Positions 18,134-26,049 of a stretch of DNA of 64,000 nucleotides are shown here, in pieces. The notes below the pieces were generated by a model. The model had not been told where the DNA came from, ran no database searches, and saw only the letters and a program-made list of their open reading frames with translations. The number at the start of each line of letters is the position of its first letter. The stretch's first letter is position 1. The DNA lies in the NCBI GenBank assembly GCA_964570625.1, contig CAZMYW010000026.1, positions 33,144 to 97,143 of the forward strand. Direction: 5' to 3'. Position numbers and translations under genes: made by a program. Source of the stretch: JBFLXB01 sp964570625 (GTDB taxonomy: Bacteria; Nitrospirota; Nitrospiria; 2-01-FULL-66-17).

Positions 18134-19186
18134 ATGAAAAGGCCTAGGTCGTTTTCTCTCCGAGGGCGATACGTCGGTTCCGGTTTTCCCTGTCTCGTTA
18201 TCGCTGAAGTTGCCCAAGGGCACGATGGGAGTTTGGGCACGGCGCATGCGTATATCGATGCAGTGGTCAAGGCAGGAGCGGATGCAATAAAATTTCAGAC
18301 ACATATAGCCGATGCTGAGTCCACTCTGCATGAGAAGTTCAGGATCAAGGTGTTCCCCCAGGACGCTACGCGTTACGACTACTGGAAACGCATGGAATTT
18401 ACATCAGAGCAGTGGGCGGGTTTGGCCGGTCATGCGCAGGAGAAGGGCCTTCTTTTTCTCTCGACCCCGTTCTCGATAGAAGCCGTTGAGCTGTTGGAGC
18501 GGCTCGATGTGCCGGCATGGAAGATCGGATCCGGCGATATTGGCAACTTACCAATGATAGAGAGGGTGGCGCAGACCAAGAAACCCGTACTGCTGTCGAG
18601 TGGCATGTCGCCTTGGACGGAACTTGATGCGGCGGTCGCCTGCGTAGGTGCTGCGAATGCGCCGGTGGCGGTATTCCAATGTACAACCTCGTATCCTTGT
18701 CCTCCCGAGCAGATTGGTATCAATGTCCTGGAAGAGTTGCGGGAACGATATGGGTGCCCGGTTGGCCTTTCAGACCACTCAGGAACGGTGTTTGCGTCTA
18801 TGGCGGCGGTTGCTTCCGGCGCTGATCTAATCGAGGTCCACACCGTTTTTTCCAGAGACTGTTTTGGTCCGGATGTGAGTTCTTCCGTGACAACAACAGA
18901 ACTCTCGCAGGTTGTAGAGGGCGCCCGCTTTATTCAGCGCGCGATGGCTCACCCTGTCCGGAAGGATGAGGCCGCTGCAGATCGCAGGGAAACGCACACG
19001 CTTTTTGGCCGGAGCTTGGTGGCAGCTCGAAATCTCCCGGCAGGATATCGTCTCAGCAAAGAAGACATTGCGATTAAAAAACCCGGAGGCGGAATACCGC
19101 CGAAGCGGTTCAGTGAAATTATCGGGCATGTCATCTTGAGGGATTATACAACCAACGAGTTTTTTGAGGAGAGAGATATTGAATAA
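18134..19186 (+). CDS. neuB: N-acetylneuraminate synthase family protein (nonulosonic acid synthase)
   Basis: A 350-residue TIM-barrel synthase with a C-terminal antifreeze-like SAF domain (from about residue 285: GRSLVAARNLPAGYRLSKEDI). Signatures: VIAEVAQGHDGSLGTA, DAIKFQTHIA, KIGSGDIGNLPMI, CTTSYPCPP and GLSDHSGT. It condenses PEP with an N-acyl-mannosamine-type sugar. NeuB and LegI/PseI homologues are hard to separate by eye; the neighbouring NeuC-type epimerase favours sialic or legionaminic acid. The stop overlaps neuC by 8 bp. Base composition is lower in GC than the genes to its left. Confidence 0.88.
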   Translation: MKRPRSFSLRGRYVGSGFPCLVIAEVAQGHDGSLGTAHAYIDAVVKAGADAIKFQTHIADAESTLHEKFRIKVFPQDATRYDYWKRMEFTSEQWAGLAGHAQEKGLLFLSTPFSIEAVELLERLDVPAWKIGSGDIGNLPMIERVAQTKKPVLLSSGMSPWTELDAAVACVGAANAPVAVFQCTTSYPCPPEQIGINVLEELRERYGCPVGLSDHSGTVFASMAAVASGADLIEVHTVFSRDCFGPDVSSSVTTTELSQVVEGARFIQRAMAHPVRKDEAAADRRETHTLFGRSLVAARNLPAGYRLSKEDIAIKKPGGGIPPKRFSEIIGHVILRDYTTNEFFEERDIE

Positions 19187-20363
19187 CCAAGGCTCTCGGA
19201 AGATCTGCGTCGTGTTGGTCGATCGGGCCAACTATGGTCGTATGTATCCCGTGATGAGGATGATCGATGCTGCGCCAGAACTGGAGTTGCTGAACGTCTG
19301 TGCCGGCACGATGCTGCTCGAGCGTTTTGGTCAAGCCGAGAAAGTTGTGTTCTCCGATGGTTTCAGAATTGATGGTCGCGTCTATGTTGAGGTTGAGGGC
19401 TCTGTTCCCACGACAATGGCGAAGAGCATCGGAATGGGAATCATCGAGTTTTCGACGGAATTTCAGCGTCTGCAGCCAGACATCGTTTTGTTAATCGGCG
19501 ACCGATATGAGACGCTGGCCGCGGCCATTGCGGCCGCCTATATGAATATCCCGCTGGCGCACATTCAGGGCGGCGAAGTGTCGGGTTCGATCGATGAAAG
19601 TGCGCGGCATGCGATTACCAAGTTTGCACATTTGCATTTCACCTCAACTGAACGTGCGGCGGAGTATATAAGGAGAATGGGTGAGCGACCGGATTGCGTC
19701 TTTAACGTCGGTTGTCCCTCGGGAGACTATATCTCCAATCTAGACCCGGAATTGCCTCCCGATGTCTTTAACCGCGTGGGAGTGGGTGGAGACATCGACC
19801 CGACCGACCCGTTTCTCCTTGTGATTTACCACCCGGTCACAACCCGATTTGGCAGTGAACGCCATCAGGCCGAGCATCTGATCCAAGCGCTACACCAGCT
19901 AGCGCATCCTACGGTCTGGATTTGGCCCAATATAGATGCCGGTGCCGATGATATTTCCAAAGCGTTGCGTGTTTACCGCGAGCACAATCAGCCTGAGTGG
20001 CTTCGTTTGATCAAGAACCTAGATCCGATGACCTTTCAGAGGTGTCTTAAAAGGACTGTCTGCGCTATCGGCAATTCATCCAGCTTTGTCAGGGACAGCA
20101 CGTTTACCGGGACTCCGGTGGTGTTGGTAGGAGACCGGCAGGTCGGACGTGAGCACGGAGAGAACCTTTTGGCTGCTCAACCAGAAACCGATGAGATCAC
20201 GGTCACTGTTCGCAAACAACTGGCTCACGGACGGTATCCTCCCAGTGCGCTGTATGGTGACGGTAAAGCGAGTCCGCGTATCGTCGAACACCTAAAGGCA
20301 TTTGTCCCTTATCCGCAGAAAATGCTGCACTACAGCGTCGACAATGTCAGTGTTAGTGGTTGA
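19179..20363 (+). CDS. neuC: UDP-GlcNAc 2-epimerase (hydrolysing), NeuC/LegG family
   Basis: About 394 residues. The start is TTG 19179, overlapping the end of neuB, because GAGGAG lies 7 nt upstream; TTG 19164 is less likely. Motifs include VDRANYGRMYPVMRMI, VLLIGDRYETLAAA, IQGGEVSGSIDE, HPVTTRFG, IGNSSSFVRDSTF and GDRQVGREHG. Hydrolysing epimerases of this type release ManNAc (NeuC) or a di-N-acetyl-bacillosamine-derived hexose (LegG). No LegB/LegC-like genes lie beside it, which favours NeuC. Coupled to neuB. Confidence 0.87.
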   Translation: MNNQGSRKICVVLVDRANYGRMYPVMRMIDAAPELELLNVCAGTMLLERFGQAEKVVFSDGFRIDGRVYVEVEGSVPTTMAKSIGMGIIEFSTEFQRLQPDIVLLIGDRYETLAAAIAAAYMNIPLAHIQGGEVSGSIDESARHAITKFAHLHFTSTERAAEYIRRMGERPDCVFNVGCPSGDYISNLDPELPPDVFNRVGVGGDIDPTDPFLLVIYHPVTTRFGSERHQAEHLIQALHQLAHPTVWIWPNIDAGADDISKALRVYREHNQPEWLRLIKNLDPMTFQRCLKRTVCAIGNSSSFVRDSTFTGTPVVLVGDRQVGREHGENLLAAQPETDEITVTVRKQLAHGRYPPSALYGDGKASPRIVEHLKAFVPYPQKMLHYSVDNVSVSG

Positions 20364-21291
20364 ATCTGCTCGCTACAGTCCCCTCGCGCTTGAGACCTAC
20401 CGCAAGTTGGGGCCTCTCTGGTTGGGAAGTGTGCCGGCTGGAATGGAGCCATGTGTGTCGCTGCTGGTAGTTCGCCTCGCCCACCGAGTGGATGCCAGGT
20501 TTCTGTCTAAATATCCTGCGCTGACGGCGATCGCCAGTGCGACGACCGGCCTTACCCACATTGACCTTGAGGCCTGTCGGGAAAGAGACATCCGAGTATT
20601 TTCCCTCGCGGAGTGTCGCCAAGCGATTGAGGATGTGACGTCGACATCCGAACTCGCGCTGGGCCTTATGATCGCGCTGCTACGGCGCATTCCACAGGCG
20701 CACCTCAACGTTGTCGTCGACGGAAGATGGGATCGGGATCAGTTCTGTTCGCGGCAACTGTCCCGTCTTACCCTCGGAATCGTTGGGCTAGGGCGCATCG
20801 GTGGTCATCTGGCCCGCTATGCACATGCCTTGCGGATGCGGGTTATTGCCTGTGATCCCTACCAACCTCTATCAAGATTTTCTGACTCGGCTGTCGAGCA
20901 ATGGGAATTGGGGCCACTCTTGGAAGAGGCGGAGATCGTCTCTCTCCACGCCGATCTGCGGGAAGAGAACGTCGGGCTCTTGGGCGCTCCTGAAATCGCT
21001 CGGATGCGAACGGATGCGCTACTCATCAACACGGCTCGAGGGGCTCTGTTGGATGAATCCGCTGTTGCCTCGGCCTTGCGTGCGGACAAGCTAGGCGGAG
21101 TAGCTGTCGATGTCCTCGCCTCTGAACACTCCTCAAACCCTTGGACAGATTCTCCGTTAGTTTCAGCCGCCCGAGACGGGTACAACGTTATCCTCACTCC
21201 GCACATCGGTGGGTGTACGACGGACGCCATGCATCATACCGAGGAGCATTTGGCAGAAGCGGTCGTGCGAGCGTTGGTGGGGTCAGTATGA
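20344..21291 (+). CDS. D-isomer-specific 2-hydroxyacid dehydrogenase
   Basis: A 315-residue NAD-dependent dehydrogenase. GIVGLGRIGGHLA is the dinucleotide site, with the hallmark ATTGLTHID, LLINTARGALLDE and the catalytic His in LTPHIGGCTTD. The Arg and Glu of the triad are in NTARG and in the DVLASE segment. It overlaps neuC by 20 bp and neuA by 4 bp, so it is an integral part of the nonulosonate operon even though the standard pathway needs no such enzyme. ATG 20344 (MSVLVVES) is used. Confidence 0.82.
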   Translation: MSVLVVESARYSPLALETYRKLGPLWLGSVPAGMEPCVSLLVVRLAHRVDARFLSKYPALTAIASATTGLTHIDLEACRERDIRVFSLAECRQAIEDVTSTSELALGLMIALLRRIPQAHLNVVVDGRWDRDQFCSRQLSRLTLGIVGLGRIGGHLARYAHALRMRVIACDPYQPLSRFSDSAVEQWELGPLLEEAEIVSLHADLREENVGLLGAPEIARMRTDALLINTARGALLDESAVASALRADKLGGVAVDVLASEHSSNPWTDSPLVSAARDGYNVILTPHIGGCTTDAMHHTEEHLAEAVVRALVGSV

Positions 21292-21998
21292 GCGAAGTCC
21301 GGGTGCTGGGGTTGCTGCCTGCGCGGAGCGGTTCGAAAGGTGTCCCGGGAAAAAATCTTCGCCCGTTCCGGGGACGCCCCTTGCTTAGTTGGGCTGCGGC
21401 GGCGTTGGCGTCTGCAAAAACCCCAGCGCGTCGTATCTGTAGCACCGACGATCAGGCAATAGCTCAAGTCGCCGTCTCGGCCGGTCTCGAAGTGCCTTGG
21501 CTACGGCCGGCCGTTTTGGCAGGCGACACATCCCTCGTAGTCGACGTGATCGCCCACGCTCTCCAAGCCCTCCAGACTGGAGGTGATGCGTCGTATACCC
21601 ACGTCGCGCTCGTTCAAGCGACAAGCCCAACTGTTACGGCAGGAGATATCGACGCTGCGGTCAACCTTGCCGTAGAAGGAGAGGCCGACACCGTGATCAC
21701 GGGCTTCCCGGCTGGACAGAACCACCCGGCGATAATGTTCAGTTTGGCCCAGGATCGGTCAGTGCGGTGGCTGTTTGAAGGTCGGCAATTAACGGCGAGA
21801 AGACAGGACTTTCCGCCGATATTTGTTCGGACAGGGCTGGTCTACGTCATGCGGGCGTCGGTGGTCACTGAGAAACGGTCGATATATGGAGATCGCATTC
21901 TCGCGCTCACCGTGCCAGAGGAGCGGTCACTGACCATCGATACCGAGAGGGATTTTCGCCTCGGTGAATATCTTGTCGCAGAGATGAATAATGATTGA
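21288..21998 (+). CDS. neuA: CMP-nonulosonate (acylneuraminate) cytidylyltransferase
   Basis: A 236-residue nucleotidyltransferase with the signature LLPARSGSKGVPGKNL, then PLLSWAAAAL, ICSTDDQAIAQVA, VALVQATSPT and a terminal TIDTERDFRL. It activates the product of NeuB as the CMP-sugar for transfer. ATG 21288 overlaps the preceding TGA (ATGA). Together with neuB and neuC it makes a complete supply of a CMP-nonulosonic acid; no obvious sialyltransferase family member was recognised, so one of the unknown proteins downstream may do the transfer. Confidence 0.88.
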   Translation: MSEVRVLGLLPARSGSKGVPGKNLRPFRGRPLLSWAAAALASAKTPARRICSTDDQAIAQVAVSAGLEVPWLRPAVLAGDTSLVVDVIAHALQALQTGGDASYTHVALVQATSPTVTAGDIDAAVNLAVEGEADTVITGFPAGQNHPAIMFSLAQDRSVRWLFEGRQLTARRQDFPPIFVRTGLVYVMRASVVTEKRSIYGDRILALTVPEERSLTIDTERDFRLGEYLVAEMNND

Positions 21999-22836
21999 TC
22001 CGTCTGGTCACGGTCAGAACTTCGACCGTAACTGGCGTGCTCTTCCGGAGGCGCACTATCTCCATTGGACGCGTGGGGAACCATCTAACCAAATTCAGCT
22101 CGCCTTTCGGCAGCATTGGCTGACTTTCCAGCAGTTAATGGGCCCATCATTCCCCGGCAGGCAGGTTCTTGAGGTTGGTTGTGGAAGGGGGTCGTTAAGC
22201 GCCTATTTCGCCGATGCTGGCTGGGATTGCACGCTATTGGATATTTCACCGGCCGCCATCGAAGTGGCCAAGCAAGCATTCGGGGCCCACGGACTGAAGG
22301 CGCGATTCGATGTGAACGATTGTCTTGCCTTGCCGTATCCGGAAGGGTCGTTCGATCTGGTGTTTTCCATCGGATTGCTAGAGCACTTCCAGGATGTCGA
22401 ACGGGTTGTTGCAGAACAAGTGAGGGCACTCGTTCCTGGCGGACTATTTATCGGATACATTGTGCCACATTTGCCGGAAAACGTGCAGAAAGACTATGCC
22501 TGGATATGCGACCTTCTGAAGGCGATCCACCCTGTGACTCAAGCTGCCGAAAAGACGCCGGTCTTCCGTTCTGATACTCCTTCTCCCGCCTACTTGGCTG
22601 CGATGGATCGGTCTGGGTTAGTGAGGCTGGGCGCCTCTGGCGCATACCCATTACCGATGATCAGTCACTCGACAGAGTTCCCATTCACCTTGCTACCTCC
22701 CATTGCCGAGGGTGTGCTCGTTCGACATTTTTCTGAGATTCTTGATCGGCGACGCGCAGAGCTAGGCGGACGAAATCCTTGGTTATGCGATGAGGGTTTT
22801 GGCCAGGCATTTCTGGTTTGGGGAACCAAACCATAG
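21991..22836 (+). CDS. SAM-dependent methyltransferase
   Basis: A 281-residue protein with motif I VLEVGCGRGSLSAYFA, CTLLDISPAAIEVAK and FDLVFSIGLLEHF. Its ATG 21991 overlaps the end of neuA by 8 bp. The C-terminal half is longer than a minimal methyltransferase and may bind a sugar or nonulosonate. It could O-methylate the nonulosonic acid, a guess based only on position. Confidence 0.75.
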   Translation: MIDPSGHGQNFDRNWRALPEAHYLHWTRGEPSNQIQLAFRQHWLTFQQLMGPSFPGRQVLEVGCGRGSLSAYFADAGWDCTLLDISPAAIEVAKQAFGAHGLKARFDVNDCLALPYPEGSFDLVFSIGLLEHFQDVERVVAEQVRALVPGGLFIGYIVPHLPENVQKDYAWICDLLKAIHPVTQAAEKTPVFRSDTPSPAYLAAMDRSGLVRLGASGAYPLPMISHSTEFPFTLLPPIAEGVLVRHFSEILDRRRAELGGRNPWLCDEGFGQAFLVWGTKP

Positions 22837-22935
22837 GGACGCACTGACATACCAACCGGCCGGAGACAAATACTGCGTGGGCGCCATGTGCGCACGCAAT
22901 CCTAATCGGCCGAAAGGTTCAGTGTGTAGAATCTT

Positions 22936-24504
22936 ATGCGAATAGTTTTTGGATCACACGGAAGCATCCTACAGGTGTTTTGCGAACTGGACCAGCGCCT
23001 TCGGGCCGGGGGACAGATAACCGGAAGCGCATATTGGATTGCCGACTCGCAGTACTATTTCTCGAACCGCGGTAGGTTTCCGATCTTGTCCGACCCATCG
23101 GTCGAACAACTGTTCGAATGGCGCTTCACGGCTCCTTCTGGGGTCAGTGCTGTCGAAGAGAAACGACGCGACGCGTTGGATATTCGTTATGGCGCCTTCG
23201 ACCTCTGGAAGGCGATTCTCGCCGACCGGCGGTTGCTTTATGGGAAGCTGGTAAAAGTGCGGCAGTCCTATGCCGGGCGATTCAACCACGAGGCACTGTG
23301 CGACATCGTGTATGGGACGCTTGATGCATTGGATCGACTGATCGATCGGATGGCTCCAGATGCTATTGTGACTTTTGTGCCAGCGACCTACGGCGACTAT
23401 TTGCTCGCTCTTATCGCCAAAGCACGGGACATTCGCTATCTGCAACTCCGGTCGACGAAGGTGAAGAACCTGGTCACATTCGCCGACGGGTTGGGGGCGA
23501 TTTCGAACCACATTGCCTCACGTTACCGCAGCAACATCGAGAGCGGTACAGGTTATCCCCACGAGGTGGCGGCATCCGAATTCATTGCGCGAGCGACTGA
23601 GCGGCCGATAGACTACGAGGGGACCGTGGTACGGTCTCGTCTGCCGCTGTCGAGTCGGCTTGTGACCGGTGTGGCCAAGCTGGCCGGAGCGCTACGAAAC
23701 CATTTTGCGCCACTGAATGGCGAAGTTGCGAAAGACAACCACGTTCCTCCGGCCATGGGTACCTATTTGCATGGCGTGCTCTTGCAGACGTGGCATCGGT
23801 ACGACGCGATCAAGGCCATGCGGGGGCGCATGCTCACTCTGGCTCAGGCGCAGGAAACTCCTTATCTTTTTTATCCGCTTCATTCTGAGCCGGAGATTGC
23901 GTTGTCCGTTTATGGTCGTGACCATCAGAATCAGATCGAGACACTACGCCGGTTGGGGCAGTCGTTGCCGCTACGTTGGCGGCTCGTAGTCAAGGAACAT
24001 CCTCGCGGCATGGGTTATCGGACGGCAGGCTATTACAGATGCCTGCTCGAGATACCAAACCTATGGTTTGCTGACCCGGAATCACGACCGTTTTATTGGG
24101 TTGAGCAGGCTCAGGCGGTGGCTACGGTCAGCGGGTTCGTGGGCTTCGAGGCGCTGATGATTGGTCGTCCTGTCTTGGTGTTGGGCGACGTAGCGTTTTC
24201 GATTCTTCCGCGCCATATGGTGCGCAAGATTGAGGCGTTGTCAGATTTCAGCGGCCAGTTGGAGGACCTCCTGAAAACGTTCTGCCGCGACGAGGCCGCG
24301 CTGTGCGCCTTCGTGGCCGCATGCATGGAGGAGGGCGTTGCCGTCAACCTCTACAGCGACCTTTTAGCGAAACCCGGTCGAAGTCGTACCGCAGAGGCCA
24401 GCGTCGAAACCCAATACGCTGCTCTTGCATCGATCCTTTCCCGCCGTCTAACCGATCACACGACTGCGATAGGGCTACAAGATGTACGACAAAATGCAGA
24501 TTGA
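22936..24504 (+). CDS. Capsule-synthesis-like glycosyltransferase (KpsC/KpsS superfamily candidate)
   Basis: A 522-residue protein resembling capsular polysaccharide synthesis proteins. In its second half it has LFYPLHSEPEIALS, RLVVKEHPRGMG, FADPESRPFYW and VATVSGFVGFEALMIGRPVLVLGD, matching the CMP-Kdo/nonulosonate-using fold of Capsule_synth-type proteins (HSEP and KEHP motifs, then the GFEAL donor site). An N-terminal ~200-residue domain is unfamiliar. Given a CMP-sugar is made next door, it is the best candidate for the nonulosonate transferase. It overlaps the next gene by 23 bp. Confidence 0.6.
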   Translation: MRIVFGSHGSILQVFCELDQRLRAGGQITGSAYWIADSQYYFSNRGRFPILSDPSVEQLFEWRFTAPSGVSAVEEKRRDALDIRYGAFDLWKAILADRRLLYGKLVKVRQSYAGRFNHEALCDIVYGTLDALDRLIDRMAPDAIVTFVPATYGDYLLALIAKARDIRYLQLRSTKVKNLVTFADGLGAISNHIASRYRSNIESGTGYPHEVAASEFIARATERPIDYEGTVVRSRLPLSSRLVTGVAKLAGALRNHFAPLNGEVAKDNHVPPAMGTYLHGVLLQTWHRYDAIKAMRGRMLTLAQAQETPYLFYPLHSEPEIALSVYGRDHQNQIETLRRLGQSLPLRWRLVVKEHPRGMGYRTAGYYRCLLEIPNLWFADPESRPFYWVEQAQAVATVSGFVGFEALMIGRPVLVLGDVAFSILPRHMVRKIEALSDFSGQLEDLLKTFCRDEAALCAFVAACMEEGVAVNLYSDLLAKPGRSRTAEASVETQYAALASILSRRLTDHTTAIGLQDVRQNAD

Positions 24505-25297
24505 GTTCCGTGTCCGGGAACTCGGGGCAGTCCAGCCTTGGAACCACGACTATATGTTGCCTCATGGTGTCAGGACACGCCCTGACCATCAGGTGTCGCA
24601 TGGCAAGAATTGTGTGAAACTGGCTCGGTTACAGCCGGTGTTCGACGCGATCGGATTGCATGGCAAGACGGTGTTGGACGTAGGCTGCAATGAGGGTTTT
24701 TTCTCGCTGCACCTGTTCCAGGCGGGTGCCAATGTCCTAGGTATCGACGCGGATCATAACCGGATCGATAAGGCGCGTTTCGTCGTTGGCACACTTGAAA
24801 TGAGTGACAACGTTCGGTTCGAAGTGATGGACATCTACTCGGATAGCTTCAAGGCGCTCCCTCGCTTCGACCTCTGTCTGTGCCTGGGCTTCCTCCATCG
24901 GATTCCTGATCCGGTGCGTGCGTTAGCGGCATTGTCCGATCGATCGGACATGATGGTCTTCGAATGGAAGGCCCTGAAATTCGGTCCCCATGACGACGCC
25001 TTCGCGTATTTCTCGCCTAAGGATATCAACGAGGCGGATCCCTACGGTACCGAATATTGGTTGTTGAGTTGTGCGGCGGTCGAACGGATCATGCGTCGCT
25101 TCGGTTTCCGCTACTTCTATCGGATTGACGATCCTCGCCAGAGACGCGCAATCATGGTGGTAGCTCGGCATCACCATCCCCTGTTTGACAGGCCTAACGT
25201 CGTAGTGCATCGCGGACGTATACGATCGCTACTCAGCCACACCAAGCGGTTCCTGAAGACTGCGATGGGCGTCATTACCGGGCGCGTGAATGCTTGA
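24482..25297 (+). CDS. SAM-dependent methyltransferase (CmoB/DUF1698-like fold)
   Basis: A 271-residue protein with TVLDVGCNEGFFSLHLF, GIDADHNRIDKAR and FDLCLCLGFLHRIPDP. The VGCNEGFFS form resembles the CmoB-like group of methyltransferases. The basic C-terminal end (VVHRGRIRSLLSHTKRF) is unusual. It overlaps the neighbouring genes on both sides, so it belongs to the island operon. Substrate unknown. Confidence 0.72.
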   Translation: MYDKMQIEFRVRELGAVQPWNHDYMLPHGVRTRPDHQVSHGKNCVKLARLQPVFDAIGLHGKTVLDVGCNEGFFSLHLFQAGANVLGIDADHNRIDKARFVVGTLEMSDNVRFEVMDIYSDSFKALPRFDLCLCLGFLHRIPDPVRALAALSDRSDMMVFEWKALKFGPHDDAFAYFSPKDINEADPYGTEYWLLSCAAVERIMRRFGFRYFYRIDDPRQRRAIMVVARHHHPLFDRPNVVVHRGRIRSLLSHTKRFLKTAMGVITGRVNA

Positions 25298-26027
25298 CCA
25301 AGTGGCATGCCGCGTCCGTTACAGTGTTGGGAACGGGGTGCGCTTCGTAACGAGACCCTGGAGGCAATGGACGATAGCGCCAGAAGAGGCGACGACGATA
25401 TTCGCTTGTGGATTTGGCGTCAATGGCTGGAATCATTTGTGCCGCACGATAGCGGAGATCAGCGGTGATCCAAACATCCCTCCGCAGGCGACGACATTGT
25501 GGCGCTACCTGAAGTGGTTTCAGCCGGCGAGTATTTCCGCCCTTGCAGGTTCCGACGGACTTGCTTTGCCGCCTTTTGTATATCCATGGGGGACATTTAG
25601 ATCCGGCGTTGTCGAGACAGATAAGTCAGCGGAGCGATCGCGATTCTGTGGGCCCTCCGAGGACGCATTCATCATCGACGAGTTCGAGCGGATGAAGGCG
25701 CTGTATGCCCAAATGCGAGAGAGCGGTTACCGGCCCACGACATTCCCCCATTCGTTCATCGGTGGTACGTGGCTAATCTCTCTGGTGGGCCAGCGGCGAT
25801 TCGTCGTGCTTCAAGGCAATCACCGCATGGCGATACTTGCGCACCTTGGATGGCGAGGGATAGCGGTGCGGACCATCCCAGGTTATCTTTCCGCGATTTA
25901 TGAGAGAGACATCAAGACGTGGCCGCTAGTGAGCCGTGGCTCTTGTAGCGAGGAGCATGCCCGCGCGATATTCGACCTCTTTTTTCGTGAGTCAGGTTTT
26001 CAGATCGCTAAACACCTTGCTGGATAG
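25290..26027 (+). CDS. Uncharacterised protein with ParB/sulfiredoxin-like segment
   Basis: A 245-residue protein I cannot assign to a known function. The central HSFIGGTWLISL...FVVLQGNHRMAILAHLG stretch (about residues 155-190) has the GNHR(M)A pattern found in ParB-like nuclease and related folds. The N-terminal half contains IFACGFGVNGWNH and a Trp-rich WRYLKWFQPAS segment. There is no signal peptide or membrane helix. Proteins with this pattern recur in polysaccharide clusters, perhaps as kinases or regulators. It overlaps the previous gene by 8 bp. Confidence 0.55.
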   Translation: MLDQVACRVRYSVGNGVRFVTRPWRQWTIAPEEATTIFACGFGVNGWNHLCRTIAEISGDPNIPPQATTLWRYLKWFQPASISALAGSDGLALPPFVYPWGTFRSGVVETDKSAERSRFCGPSEDAFIIDEFERMKALYAQMRESGYRPTTFPHSFIGGTWLISLVGQRRFVVLQGNHRMAILAHLGWRGIAVRTIPGYLSAIYERDIKTWPLVSRGSCSEEHARAIFDLFFRESGFQIAKHLAG

Positions 26028-26049
26028 TACAGCGGCATAGGAAGGCGGT

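Noticed and set aside
22861..22935. Short inverted sequence GCGTGGGCGCCATGTGCGCACGC between two island genes
   Set aside because: The symmetry is weak and no T-tract or promoter boxes accompany it; nothing else supportable in this 99-bp gap.
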